The translations under genes were made by a program, and so were the position numbers. The notes below the pieces were generated by a model that saw nothing but the letters and a program-made list of their open reading frames with translations, did not search any database and was not told the origin of the DNA. Shown one piece after another: positions 36,464 through 48,814 of a DNA stretch of 64,000 nucleotides (position 1 is its first letter; the number at the start of each line of letters is the position of its first letter). Origin of the DNA: Siphonodentalium dalli (taxonomy: Eukaryota; Mollusca; Scaphopoda; Gadilida; Siphonodentaliidae); contig CP136066.1 of assembly GCA_032622095.1 (NCBI GenBank), forward strand, positions 132,339,917 through 132,403,916, read 5' to 3'.

Positions 36464-36479
36464 CAAAAATCAATATCCA

Positions 36480-36745
36480 TTTATTAAAACTTTCTGTGCT
36501 AAATGGATCCTCACACTCAGTTTGAAAAGTATAGAATTAAATGGTATATTACTCATTTGGAGGGATATTCACGAAAAAATAAGCAGACGACAGATAACAC
36601 AAGTACAGAATGAGTCCTATTTATTGGAGGAAAATGTTCTGATAATTAGTTCACTATGGTTGTTTGTTGAACTTTTTATCTGAACATTTCCTATTGGGGG
36701 AACTACTCGTCAATGTGTATTTAGTATAGAAATGGTTAAGTAGTG
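36480..36745 (+). repeat. Dispersed repeat R3, copy 3
   Basis: Same orientation as the copy at 23230-23500, with shared blocks around 'catttggaggg' and 'atctgaacatttc'. Confidence 0.6.
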
Positions 36746-36843
36746 TTAATAATGATCTGCAGAAACCTTTTTCCTTGGTACTTCCGCTGATATATATTTA
36801 GAACTTCGTGGATGGCATCAGCATAGCTTGGCATATATTTATA

Positions 36844-38179
36844 TAGTCCAAGTCTTCTCGTACTAAAACTAGCTAAGATTTTGGGATGGAGAGATGCTAG
36901 TATTTAGTCCGAGATCGCGCGCATAGCCTTCTTATGACACGAGTTACGCCCAGGATCTGTGGCGGGAATCTGTGGTGTATTTTACTCGATTTACCTAACA
37001 AAGCAATACATGATGCTATATACGTTGGAAAGAGTGACATCTTATGGTCAGAATGGTGTATAATAATCTAACTTTAATGTTAAATTACACATAGAATATT
37101 CCGGTTGATTGCCACAAGCATCGTTGTTTTTTCTGTTTGTTTACTTAACTGAAAGCCGAACTCAGGTTCCGAAGAACTTCGGCATTATCCGGTGTTTGTT
37201 CTGAGTATTCTAGTTTCCGTTTCTATATATAGCGCGGGGTTTTCCGAACAAAATGGCGAAAACCGATCGCCGCAAAGTCCAGTTTCCAATGTGCTTTGAG
37301 AACAATTCCCGCACTAAAAATTTAATGACATAATGGAGGATCAGAAAGGTAGTTTTGTTGACAATTTTCGCAAGCAACTTGTCAAAATTGGAGCAAATTA
37401 GAACTCTTGTGTCTGACTTGCCATGCGTGTGATTTTCATCCATGTGCATTTTGACTTTTGTGTTGATAAAATAATCGGAGAACCGAATCACACAGTTTCG
37501 AAATATAGTTCTTCCGTTTTAGTGGGACTTTTCAAACTTAAGGTTAAAAATTTATACAAATTTTGTTTGATTTTTTGTGTGCTTAACAAGAGCAGAATAT
37601 TGCTCTGTTCGCTTAGTATATATCTTAATTTCGCTGAAGTCCACCAAATGTGGGAAATGTAGCACCATATTATTTATTCTAATGCTCGTTGTGTTTACAC
37701 TGTTTTAAACTTTGAGAGGGTTGTAATTCCCTGTAATTTATTTAATGTATTACATTTATATCTTCAATGTTTAATTAATCTATTTATTTTTTATTTATTG
37801 ACACACATAATTACGATTACAATGGAGAATTCATCGTAATTTGCGTTGTCAGTCGAAAATCTACGGAATATTTTCAACGGAAAATGCCGAACACAGTTCG
37901 CGAGGTCAACATTGCGGTAAATGTCTCTTTTCGCATTAAATTACCGCTTTCAATTCACAACTGATGTGGGGTTCAGATCAAATAGCATGTCTTCTGCGGA
38001 AAATATCTTTTATTGTCGCAATTGTGATATTTTATTTCATATAATTGTGGTTTTATTTGAGCGGGTCATTAACGCTTAACTCGTGTCATAAGAAGGCTAT
38101 GCGCGCGATCTCGGACTAAATACTAGCATCTCTCCATCCCAAAATCTTAGCTAGTTTTAGTACGAGAAGACTTGGACTA
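36844..38179. mobile_element. 1.34 kb element, ~105-bp perfect TIRs, 9-bp target duplication
   Basis: ATATTTATA at 36835-36843 and 38180-38188 flank TAGTCCAAGTCTTCTCGTAC... and its complement. The TIRs appear identical over about 105 bp, ending near 36950 and 38073 ('cgcgcgcatagccttcttat' is shared). Like the 24572-25465 element it begins TAG and ends CTA and has a 9-bp duplication, so both may use one Mutator-like transposase. The interior has a TATATATAGCGCGG promoter-like patch at about 37224 and no recognisable protein. Confidence 0.85.
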
Positions 38180-38189
38180 ATATTTATAC

Positions 38190-39270
38190 TGATATATGTA
38201 TATGCATCATCACTTACAGAAACTTTAAGTGGAAAGAGTTTGGATTATAATTTAATAATGATAATTTATGTAATTTATGGCCGTCTCAAGTGAAAGTTAT
38301 CTATGAAAGTCTATGAATTAAGAAACTAGAAGGGTCATTTATGGCATCGGATCAACATTGGGGTCATGGAAATCTTATCTCAAAGTATCACAGGAGTTGA
38401 ATAGTTGATATAACTTCTAATTATATTATATTATATTGTTAGCTATTGCCTTGGTGACCAGTGTTTTTAAAAGCCTGACATTGTGAGGCCGCCTTCTGAG
38501 GGTTGTATATTTGCCTGGTCAGATCATGCCTGAATGGAAGGAAGGTAAACATTTATACTGGGATGACTGCTGCTGTGCAACATATGTTTCTCATTAAACT
38601 CTGCTTTGGTGTAGCTGTGCTGGATTGGGTTACATTGCAGGGTTAGTCCATATTACCAGGAGTCTTGGGGGGGGGGTGCCTTTCTGTATGCTAATATCTA
38701 CATAAACTCCTATTGTAAACATATTTAATATTAGGAAGATATACTGCTAGCTACATGTGATGTCTTGAATAGAAATTAAGAATGTTGTGTGGTTTTAATG
38801 TTCAGTGTATTAATATACTGTTGTATTCTGTAGAACCTGCTTTTGTTCCAGTCGCACACCCTTTGTCTCTGACTCGTTGGATAGTTTTATTATTTCATAA
38901 TATTCTTGTATCATTTCAAATTTAATGCTTATATCCCTTATTTTAAAGAAAAAAAAGGCAGCCATATAATTAGAACTTTACACTCATAGTCGTTATATAA
39001 GGTTCATATCTATAGATGGACCAGAAAATTGCTCCTCATGGGATCACCCTATAGACCCCACTGCTGGGAAAATGCGGCCACCTGGAAATTGAGTTTGTAT
39101 TAACAAAAACACTTGTGTCATCATGCTTGAGAAAACAATTGCTTAAAAGATTGATGACAGATAACAGAAGCAGAAAGGTGCCCAGACTTTTTATTGCATT
39201 TCTATTCCCAAACTTCATAGAAGAAAAAAAGAGTTATCAGATGATTTCACAGAATAACTACTTCAGCGCA
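38190..39270. other. No supported gene or element
   Basis: AT-rich with a G10 run near 38668. Nothing else supported. Confidence 0.4.
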
Positions 39271-39276
39271 ATTTTT

Positions 39277-39600
39277 TTTATAGCCCCACGACCAAATGAA
39301 ATGGTGGGTATACTTGATTACATGCGTCCAATTCCTCCATCCGTCAGATCAGACTGTTTGTCGAATCTCATTTAAATTTGGTATGAATGTCCACCACTAT
39401 AATGAGGACATTCATTTGAGTGTTCAATCGTTTTATTCGGGTTTTCCGTTCTAGAGTTATTCATCTTTTTTTTATCTGAAAATGTTTTTTCCCCATCTGC
39501 CAGAGTATCTCAGTGATAGGTTATAGGTATGCCCACACTAGGTGGTATGACCCATGGGGGTTTTCACTGGGCAAGCCCAGCTCTTGTATCAACAAGTAAC
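39277..39600 (+). repeat. Family D repeat copy
   Basis: Shares 'aaatggtgggtatacttga', the CCATCCGTC segment, 'aaatttggtatgaatgtcc' and 'gttctagagttattcatc' with 34078 and 46540. The head hairpin is decayed. Confidence 0.6.
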
Positions 39601-40087
39601 TTGTAACTACAATAACTGGGCATATAGAACATTAGATTGAAATGCAATGATATATAAACAGCCATAGAATGTCAGTTTTCATACATGCATGCTAAATCTT
39701 ATCAACCATGTTTCTGCTCATTCATTTTCCCGGAAGTGAGAAATATAGAGTGGGGGTTATTCATAAAAACACTCAAAGACCCACCTTTGTGTTTAAAATA
39801 GAGAGTAATCTCCCTCCCTCTTGATCTATGAGGGACTAGAGGTTCGTTCTGCTCGTCCTAGCAGCAGGCCCATATTAATTTCTCAACTGATGAAATTTCT
39901 CAACTGATCCAATTTTTAGAACTTTACCATATAAAAATATCACGGCTTATGTTGGGCAGGGGGATATGTGTTGTTTTGAGATTATGCGCTGATTTATAAT
40001 GAAGAAGGTTTATTCAAATTTATTAAAATATGGCATTTAATATGACTCCCCTTGCATTCCTGTCAACAAATCACACAATTGGTTTAA

Positions 40088-41753
40088 CTCTTTCGATGCC
40101 AAGCTCGCATAAATGCGAGTTACCCAGTCGCTGCCAAATACGTATTTATGCGAGTTCGTGGGTGCACCTGGTTTACGGGTCGTAATTATATTGTTTTGTT
40201 GCATTACAACGGGGGTTCATTTATTTTATGTAGAGTGCTGGTGTGCGCTGACAATTTAGAAGAAAGGTCAGTCAAAGTCATGCTCCTCCTGAAGTTCTAT
40301 GAGTATAGACCGAGCCAGAATATATCATTGACAAATTAACTTTTGGTGGGATGCGATATATGTAGTGTTGAAACGATTAGTGAATTTCATAGTCGACTAG
40401 TCGAGGCCCAAAAGTCGCGTTGCGTCGACTAGTCAGTACCCGATATCAAAACTTTAAAACATAACATTGTACGGAAAATTCATCATACATGGCGTACACT
40501 GATGACTGATGCAATGACGGTCTATTGCGTTGCGCATTTCCCTGCATTCACACCAATTTATTTGGGAAATAATACTGTAAACATCTTGATATTTATCCAA
40601 CACACTGAATGTATTTTATATAATTAGACATGTGGTGGATAATGATTAGAAACACGATCATTTATACAGGTTTTAAATTTAATATCAGCGTTCGAGATTA
40701 TTTCGTTTAGTCACGTGATCACCAATAAACCGGTGCCGAGCGATGTCACTATAAAATGTTAATGTTCCGACTAAATACGCCCTATAGTAGGCTACGTTGT
40801 AGAATACGATAGCCAGTTCTTAATGTCAGTATCATTTATATATGGTAGCACCAATGACGTCACCTTAAGCGACCTTCACCCAGCATCACATCATATCCAG
40901 ACGGTGCGAGATCAATTGAAATGTACACAGTGTCTATATCAAAGCGGTCTCGTACAAACGACAAAGCCACGTCAATCATTGCCATCATGTCTTTGACCTC
41001 AAACGACGAGTGAGACATTGTGTTGTCAATTTCATTCGTTCAATTAATAGTCGGGTCACCAGTCGGTGTGTGTCTATACTAGTAAACACTGTCAATTCCG
41101 GGTGCCACCAAACGTTATACTTACCATAACTTACGCGCAGTTAACACTGTTTATGCCGGAATCGATCTTGAAAACGTTATACATGAAACTAATACACTAT
41201 ATTCCGACTAGTCGATGGCAAAATTCAGAGTCGACGTTCTGACATTTGAGCGTCGTCTACGACTAGTCGATTAATCATTTCAACCCTAGATATATGAGTG
41301 GAAAATAAACATCATAATTGACTTGGCGGCTTCCTTTCTGCTGATCAGTTTAGCGTCCAAAAATTCTGTCGGAATGAGGTCGGTTGAAAAATACGGAATA
41401 GTAGCCGGAATATGATTAACTGGTGAAGCATTAATTAATGGAATAGAACACTAGAACAAAAAAACAAACATTTAATCATATATGAATTGAACAAATTTAC
41501 CGATAAACATAAATTAAAGCAACTCCAAGATGGCCACCAATGGCACGTGACCCCTATGACCTTGAATGGGTCGCCACGTCGGGGCAGGTGATAGGTCATT
41601 GTCATATTTACCCACATGTGAAGTTTCAACTAAATACACCTAAATTACCCGATAGTCATTGCATTACCCACAAATACATCAAATACTTGTATTTACACCC
41701 AGAATGCTTGGCACTGGGGAGTATGTCGGTGTGGCGGGGTGGCAGCGAAAGAG
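40088..41753. mobile_element. TTAA-flanked element (piggyBac-like) hosting a hAT element
   Basis: TTAA at 40084-40087 and 41754-41757 flank CTCTTTCGATGCCA and the complement of CTCTTTCGCTGCCA, 14 bp with one mismatch. A second internal motif, 'cataaatgcgagtt', occurs twice near the left end (40108, 40145). The insert at 40363-41288 accounts for over half the length. Non-coding. Confidence 0.75.
40363..41288. mobile_element. hAT-type MITE, 8-bp duplication GATATATG
   Basis: GATATATG at 40355-40362 and 41289-41296. The ends are TAGTGTTGAAACGATTAGT and the complement of TAGGGTTGAAATGATTAAT. Subterminal CGACTAGTCG palindromes occur four times (about 40395, 40427, 41205, 41262). The 8-bp duplication and TAGxGTTGAAA ends are typical of hAT elements. 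926 bp, no transposase. It lies inside the TTAA element. Confidence 0.85.
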
Positions 41754-42076
41754 TTAATAGGTAGTGCCTAGATGAGAATACTATGCTGCATAATTTATTG
41801 CAGATTTCCAATTTGTGACCAACCTTGTTGGCATTTACATGTATAAACAATACTTCAAATTCATCATTGGAATGATTATATTTCATTTTCGAAATTGGAG
41901 GTCAGTAATATGTTGAGATATGTCCATGCTATTGATGCTGATTGACACATGTAATCGAGATGAACAAATTTGAAATAATTGGGTACTGGCTGAGTCATTG
42001 TTTCTATAAATACTTTAATAGTATTAGATGAGATATTTGGAAAAGTTTTGTTATGACACCTTGGTAATTTCCTCAC

Positions 42077-42121
42077 CTTTCTGGAGATGAGATTTGAATG
42101 GGGATTACTAGAGACATCAAT
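42077..42121 (-). CDS. Candidate 45-nt exon, minus-strand gene
   Basis: Minus strand: acceptor with a long T tract ('cttttttttaagttgatg', then AAAATCTTTCAG) and donor AGAAAG|GTGAGG, both strong. Fifteen codons, IDVSSNPHSNLISRK, phase 0 at both borders. It lies 144 bp after the 42266-42346 exon. Function unknown. Confidence 0.4.
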
Positions 42122-42265
42122 CTGAAAGATTTTCATCAACTTAAAAAAAAGACTAGTATTTCCCCTGGCTGAAAGCGAGAGAGAAAGATTGATGTGGCAA
42201 ACTACAAGGCTGTGTCCTGGATATATATATCATAGATGTGATAGAACTCAGCAGTTTGTTGTAAC

Positions 42266-42346
42266 CTGATCTGAATCATAGTTCTGCCTGTAAGCAATTT
42301 TAGCCCTGTGCTGATAATCAAGAGGAAATTCTTCCAGAGATTTAAC
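42266..42346 (-). CDS. Candidate 81-nt exon, minus-strand gene
   Basis: Minus strand: acceptor GTCATTCAG, donor GATCAG|GTTACA. 27 codons, VKSLEEFPLDYQHRAKIAYR and on, phase 0 at both borders. The mix of charged and aromatic residues looks like real protein. Just upstream the other frame is also open (IESFTKWVKSSQNDERNYVW), so the exact acceptor is uncertain. Confidence 0.4.
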
Positions 42347-43370
42347 CTGAATGACCACACATAATTTCGTTCATCATTTTGTGAGCTTTTCACCCACTTT
42401 GTAAATGATTCAATCTGAAAACTCAACATTAGTTCATGGTCAAGGCTTGCCTTTGATTCATATCTGACAAGAGTGCACAGCCTTTGAAGTGTTAGTGTCT
42501 CATTTCCTGTAGTTTACACATATCTTTACCTGCATTGTGTTTACTCTTGCCTCAGAGAAGAGGTCTAGCTTTGACTCAGCTCTGTGATTATTTCTCTGAG
42601 AATGCTGCTTTACCTTACACCCCTTTCTGCAAATTAGTGGACTGTTCCGTCCATTTCCTCTTCATACAGAAGGAATTTGGACCTGCCAACTGTGCTATGA
42701 GTTTTATGACTAGAAGAGTGATTTACATGTACTTTTTATGATACACCCAAAGATGCTTGAGAATGTCTCAGTTGCTGGCTCCATACAATCTGTATGAGCT
42801 TAGTCACACAACTGCCTGTGTTAATGGCCTCCTGATAGTCAATTAATCGGTTTCCTGGCATTAGTGCAGCTTGTGCCAGCTTTCATGATGTTTTTACCTG
42901 TACAGACACCATGTTCTCCCAGTAACTTTGTGAGTAGGGTACACTGAACTCTTTCCAGTCAAAAACAGGAGGTTGAATTTTCTATTGAGTTTCTGTTAAA
43001 TCACTTTTCTTTTTTGGGTTAATTGTAATTAACATATTAAACCATGTTCTTTTAGAGATGTTGTAGTTCTTTAGTTATTTTATCGCTTATTGTTGCATGG
43101 AATACTCGTAATTTGGCAGTAAATGTGTATTATGTCAAATTCAAACCAATTATTAGTCACTATAAAAAATGACTTAATAACAAAGCTTGGGTATTTAATA
43201 CTATCACCCGAGCAAAAAAATGAAATTGATTCATGCTTAATTATTTATATCAATCTTCCTTTTATATAAACTGTTGCAATGTAAACGAAAACGATATTAT
43301 TATCCATTCCTTAATTATCACTATTTCTGATGGGGGGGAAAGCCGTCACATGAATGATGATAATCCAGGA

Positions 43371-43434
43371 AAAAGTCATATTGGACTCCCGAAAGTTATA
43401 TTTGGACTCGAATCGAGTCCAATATGACTTTTAT
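43371..43434. repeat. Nested palindromes around GAGTCCAATATGAC
   Basis: AAAAGTCATATTGGACTC (43373) pairs with GAGTCCAATATGACTTTT (43417-43434). The loop end contains a second near-palindrome, TTGGACTCGAATCGAGTCCAA-like (43404-43424). Confidence 0.7.
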
Positions 43435-43644
43435 AAAAGTTATAGGGACTGGGTGATGTCATTTTAGATCAGATGGATAATAAAAATATAATTATACAAT
43501 GCTTCTATTGAGCTTCTATTCCAATGGTGTATGTCATAATGACGTAGTATAAGAATATAGTCGAACCACTATCTGTTGACTGGACATCACCCTAGTTTGT
43601 ACTCATAATAGTTCAACAATCATATTTGTTGGCCTAGCTGCCAC

Positions 43645-43744
43645 CTTGATAGCCAGGTTGAATTCAGCCAGCTGTTGTGCCTCTTCTCCCAGCTGATGTG
43701 TAGGACTGAAGAACACATTTGGCTGGAGGATTGAATGCACCAGT
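43645..43744 (-). CDS. Candidate 100-nt exon, minus-strand gene
   Basis: Minus strand: acceptor 'gtgtctgtttccctag' (good pyrimidine tract), donor ATCAAG|GTGGCA. One base plus 33 codons reading LVHSILQPNVFFSPTHQLGE then EAQQLAEFNLAIK; codons such as CTG, GTG, CAG and ATC dominate, unlike the AT-rich surroundings. It completes an Arg codon with the 47537-47604 exon. The plus strand also has a 30-codon frame here after an AG, so strand is not certain. No family recognised. Confidence 0.4.
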
Positions 43745-44079
43745 CTAGGGAAACAGACACCAGACTGGTTTGCAGTTGTTCACATTAGAGAAGTGATTTA
43801 ACAGATTGTGTTGTGGAAACATCTGACTTCACATATGGTTTATTGCAGCAAGGTGCCTTGACAGGTGCCTCTAATATGTGTATTACACAGTTATCTGCCC
43901 TTATCATCTGCTTTATTTGCCAATATATTTCACTGTTCCAAACACTGCTTTTTATGATGTCATTTGTTTGCCCTTGATAATGGGAAATGATTGGTTTAGT
44001 GTTCTTGATTGATACTCAGATTATTCAATGGACAGTATTAAAGGTGTAGTAGGCTGTCATATAAAGGTCTGTTTGGGTA

Positions 44080-44250
44080 TATATCTCAGCCTAGGGTTAT
44101 AGTATCTGAATGAAATTATTATGGAGGGTTTGCATCATGACTGCTTTCAAAAGAGGGGCAAATGACGTTCACATTTTCTGTTCTAGAGTTATCCTTCTTT
44201 AGTTATCAGAAAATGCTGGTTTTGTGTCCTTCCGTGAAATTTGGTATGTA
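44080..44250 (+). repeat. Family D fragment
   Basis: 'gcatcatgactgctttcaaa' and 'ttctagagttatcc' followed by 'gaaatttggtatgtatg' match the family D copies at 39277 and 46540. A related scrap lies at 45545-45660. Confidence 0.55.
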
Positions 44251-44399
44251 TGTTTGCCATCACAATAATTTCAAATGAGTGCAGTAAATTAGAAATACAC
44301 TGCACATCGGCATGAATAGTAGAATTTTACCACAAAGTAACCGATTGCAGGACAGTGCAAAGCAGACTCTTATGCTTAGTTTATGTGGTATGATTTTGC

Positions 44400-44860
44400 A
44401 CCAAACAGTTCTTGATTTTACTCTTTGTATGACTAAATCCTTTGGTACACCCTACAAATGACACCCTACTTGTCCAATCATCCCTAAACTTCACATGGAT
44501 CTACGGGTTGACCACAAGATGGGAGTAATCTCATTTTTCCGAATTTCACCGGCAGCCATTTTGGATTTTACTCTTTGCATTACTAAATCCTTTAGCACAA
44601 TCTACAGTCCACTTCCCTCATACGATCATCAGCAAACTTCAAATTGATCTACTAGATGGGAGGTATCAAATGTTTTTGAATTACATTGAAAAAAATGGCT
44701 GCCATTTTGGATTTAACTTTATATATATCTCTTCATGTTGATATCTAGTATTACTAATAAATTTCAACTTTCCACATTCCTAATCGGTCCATTGAATGCA
44801 ACACATGAAATTATCCCCTTTCCAAGTTGAGCTTCAGTGTCATTGTCACTTTCATTTAAG
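44400..44860 (+). repeat. Family B copy, two diverged monomers plus 3' end
   Basis: 'gattttactctttgtatgac' at 44413 and a second unit at 44563 (spacing ~155) match the family B array. The tail 'ttccacattcctaatcg' through 'cactttcatt' is the same as at 9145-9225 and fixes the 3' end of the family. Confidence 0.75.
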
Positions 44861-44869
44861 TTGTTACTA

Positions 44870-46520
44870 AATGGTGGGATCAAAGGGTAAACTATACTAC
44901 AGATCTCTTTAACTTTCTTAAACTGGGAAATTTTAATCAGAATTCCCAAAATATTATATCAGGAGAATATTGGGTTTTATATGTGTTTGTATCTTGACTA
45001 CATTCTCAATTTGGCAACATCGGCTTTATTGTGCAAAGAAACAACATCAATATCAGAGATCTTTATAGATCGTTAAAATTTTTTTAGATTCTCCATATAA
45101 TAGAAAACTAGCAGAAGAAAGTTGTGGTTTGATTAGCTGCCAGATATCTTGCCATTATTTCTACATCATAAGACTCCATTAGAGGGGTATAGCTATATCA
45201 ATTAGTCACAATTGAGGGAGAAGTGTGCAGACTCTGACTTAATAAGAGAGATTAGTACTTTAAGCTCAGCTTGCCTATTAATTGATGCCACATGTGGTAT
45301 AATTTAGTAAAAACTTACTATTCAAAGTTCAATCCAGGACACAAAATTATATCTGGCCCATAAGTGTAACATATGTTAAGCTTTTAAATGGCTGGCCAGC
45401 ATGATACCTGGTATGTTGCCTCATTAGAAGGTTTCTGTCTTCATTATCACCACATTACAATTAAGTGTCTTACCTCATTAGCCTATCAAATCATTATGTA
45501 TACATTATTCAAGAAATGGCAGCTATAATTTTATGAATTCAAGGAGTATGAATGAAATTTGTCCTTTCCTCCATGAAGGTATCTTTGGTAATAGTTTATG
45601 GGTTCCATTTCTACTATTCTAGAGTTATCCTACTTTGTTATCTGCAAACTTCTAATTGGTTAAACTCCCTTTTAGTTCAAATATGAGAACTGATGATGTA
45701 AAAATTCCAGTAGAGATGAAGGCTTGTTGCGTCAACTGCTTGAGTGAGGTCATCATTATTAAACCCTTCATAGCATGAGGATTCAACTCTATTACATACC
45801 CCAAACACAGCTCTTACATTTTGAACTTCTGAAATTCCTGCTATGACATTCACATCAGAAAACAACTCCAAATTTCTTGGGTGTTTATTTAAAACCTGTA
45901 CTAGACCTAAAAAATAAATAAATTTTTTTTTTAAACCTGAAAATTATGAATTTTCTCTGCTTGGTAAAGAAGAAAGAACTTTTATGTGAACTTTATGTTC
46001 ACAAGATTGGAGCCATGGATAGTTAAAAATAAAAATAAGCTAATTTGGGGGTCATTATTCAGTAGTAAATTCCATTTCACCAGTCAAACTATACTAATAA
46101 TCATTATTTAGTGTGGTTCAATTGCTGTTATCACAGTAGCTAGGAACATTTATCTCATTTCAGCAGATAAGATCCTTTAGTTCTCCTGTAACTGATGTTC
46201 TACATGCCTTAACACTTCATTCACAGTGGGTATGCTTTTAGTTGTTTGAGGAGAAAGTTGGGAATGAAATATAATAAATAGAATGTGGACTAAAATATTT
46301 ACTGACCCACAATTTTTATTAATTCTAATTGGCGGTTTCTTTCATATGCCTATGAATTAAAACCTTATTTGCCAGTTAATAAAGTTTGTACATGATTGTT
46401 TCCAACAATGCTGAATAACCAAAGATCTTGTCTGACCCAGTATATCCTACACACAGTATGGTCTAAATGGGTTTCATATCCATACACACCAATGTCAAAT
46501 GTTGAATAGATTTATGCTAT
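44870..46520. other. AT-rich, no supported gene
   Basis: A 65-codon minus frame at 45677-45871 (SDVNVIAGISEVQNVRAVFG) is protein-like and ends at a GGG|GTATGT donor. I could not place it in phase with the other exons, so it is not called. Confidence 0.35.
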
Positions 46521-46539
46521 GTTTTCATAGTTTATTATA

Positions 46540-46880
46540 GCTGCATCCAAAAGATTGGGGGTATACTGGATTAGATGCATCTGTTCATCCGTCCGATCAT
46601 ATATCTCACCCATGGATTATTCTATTCTTGATTAAATTTAGTATGCAGGTTTGGCATCAGGAGGGCTTTCGAAAGAGGGTTTATGGACGTTGTTCACATT
46701 TTCCAATCGAGAGTTATCCCTCATTGTTTATCTGAAAATGTTGGATTTCCATCCGTCTGCTCATATATCTCAATTGTAGGTTATCAGATCTCAATGAAAT
46801 TTGGTATGCATGTTTGGCATCCGGAGGGCTTTCAAAAGAACGTGGTTCACATTTTCCATTCAAGAGTTTAAAATATCCCT
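46540..46880 (+). repeat. Family D repeat, two 164-bp monomers
   Basis: TCATATATCTCA at 46597 and 46761 (period 164). Each unit carries a 'ggtttggcatc-ggagggctt' block and 'gagttatccct-tgtttatctg'. Preceded by 'gggggtatactggatt' (decayed head). Confidence 0.75.
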
Positions 46881-47536
46881 CTTTGTTTATCTGATATGAG
46901 CAAAATAACTGCCGTGATCAATGAGACGCAAAATAAGTGCATGTACACAGCTCATAATCGTAATATTTTTTGAAAGTTATAGATATTAAAGAGTTCAATT
47001 TTATTGACCCATTCGGCGGAGAATGAAGTTACAGTATAAATTGTTGTTCAAAGTACCGACTTTGTTATTTCCGATGGAACAAAATGTTTCGTCTTGCATT
47101 TTCACATTTAACTCACATCAATTCAAATAAAGTGCACAATTATTCTAAGACAATTAGCAATAATAAAAGGTGACAAAAGTCAATGACCTAATGAGTAATG
47201 AATGTAGGTCATTGTGACTGTAGTCAGTCATTCACTGATCCAGTACAAAAATGTTTCCAGACATTTCCCCACATGGTAAAACTTTTGTTTCGGTTCCCAT
47301 TCCCATTTTTGGAATGACATGCTTCCTCACCTTCATATTCGTTTTTCAAGGTAAACACAGACGCTGGGTCAACATCTGGACTAAAGTAGCTTGTAACATG
47401 AATTAATTTAGAATTTTTATAATGTTGTGCATCATCATATATAAACTGTTTAATTTGGGTCATGTACTATGATAGAGTTTAAACCCACTATTTATATGTG
47501 TGTCTGTAGTTAACTTTAATAGACTGACTCTCTTAC

Positions 47537-47604
47537 CGATATTGATATCCTGCAAATTCATAGATTTGGACAACATACATGTATTGACATCTAAAATACT
47601 CTAA
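47537..47604 (-). CDS. Candidate 68-nt exon, minus-strand gene
   Basis: Minus strand: acceptor 'ctttaccatacag', donor TATCG|GTAAGAG (strong). 22 codons reading LEYFRCQYMYVVQIYEFAGY and on, with two bases (CG) passed to the 43744 exon to make Arg. It was chosen partly because its phase fits, so support is lower than the border quality alone suggests. Confidence 0.3.
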
Positions 47605-48138
47605 CTGTATGGTAAAGTTATAGAACCAGTTCATGGACCAATGACTTGATATCAATCGGCTTTGGGTAAACATGGTGGATGAAAAGACATTGGTAGCAGT
47701 TGGCTAGTTCATGTTCATACTGTGCATGTGTTTATGATGTGCAGACATTCCAGCACCTCAGTGATATCCTTGGTATTAACATTCCCCATCCCATTATCAT
47801 AATAATCTGACCATGAAGGGATCCATTGATATGAGGCCATGATGTTAGTTTACATAGCCAGGGCCCCCCAAGCCATTTAAAATATACAGCTATCCCCTGG
47901 AGAAACCATTAATGTTCCTTGTGTGATGTAACCATCCATGTCATGGTCAATGATTACACTCAGCTCAGCATTATCAAGTCATAATTAGGCAATTATCTTA
48001 CTGGGAGATATTGAGGTGTAACTGTATGAGTTACATAACCTTCACACCAGGGGGCATGAGCTTTATATGTGGCCTGATGCCTCTGCTCATAGAAAAGCCT
48101 GTTGTTGATTATTATATGTTACCCCCTGAGATTTTTAC

Positions 48139-48180
48139 CCAGAGTTCCTTTTGTTGGAGGGTATTGGTGTAGGGTCTCTC
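48139..48180 (-). CDS. Candidate 42-nt exon, minus-strand gene
   Basis: Minus strand: acceptor GCGATCAG, donor CTCTGG|GTAAAA. Fourteen codons, ERPYTNTLQQKELW, phase 0 at both borders. The pyrimidine tract is weak and the exon very short. Confidence 0.2.
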
Positions 48181-48814
48181 CTGATCGCCAGTGGTCAGTC
48201 AATGAATGTCTATCGATTGGTTTGCATTCTATTGGAATATCATAACTGACTCCATTCACATTACGTTTGATCTGCATTTCTTGAGTGTCGTTTCAATATT
48301 GTGTTGACAAAAAGAAGTGAAGGTGTTTTGTGCAGTTTATTAATTACGGGTGTGATTTTCTTTTGGTTTGGATGATGCTCATTTGTCTCAGTTGAATTGA
48401 GTCATAGAATGAGAGTACTTCGTATGATGACTATACATATGTGAGGAATTATATGGTCTATTCAAGTCTTTGGAACAGTTATCTTAGATTTGGAGAACTG
48501 TGAAAATGTTTGATGACTTGTTCTTAACACCGGTACGTCTATGGTTCTTTTTAAATAATTGGCACAATCAAATCAAATTTGCTGTTTTTATTTAAAACTA
48601 AGTTATATTCATTTACTGATGAAATAATGAAGAGGCCACTTCTATGTCTATGTCTACATATTACTCAGATGCCTTTAATTTTCTGAAGATTATTGCGCGT
48701 CATGTAAATGCACGTTAAATTGCAACCAAGAACACTGATAAAGCCTTTAGCATCTTGTATCTCCTTTAATATATAGACAGTTTTGTAAAATCTGAAAGTT
48801 GTCATTTTTTTTTT

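Noticed and set aside
42535-42741. Plus-strand exon after a good acceptor at about 42556
   Set aside because: Excellent pyrimidine tract and an open frame of over 55 codons, but no consensus donor and it opposes the better minus-strand exons nearby.
47331-47445. Minus-strand exon with strong donor GAAG|GTGAGG (reads FIYDDAQHYKNSKLIHVTSY)
   Set aside because: Its phases do not fit between the neighbouring candidate exons, and the acceptor has a poor pyrimidine tract.
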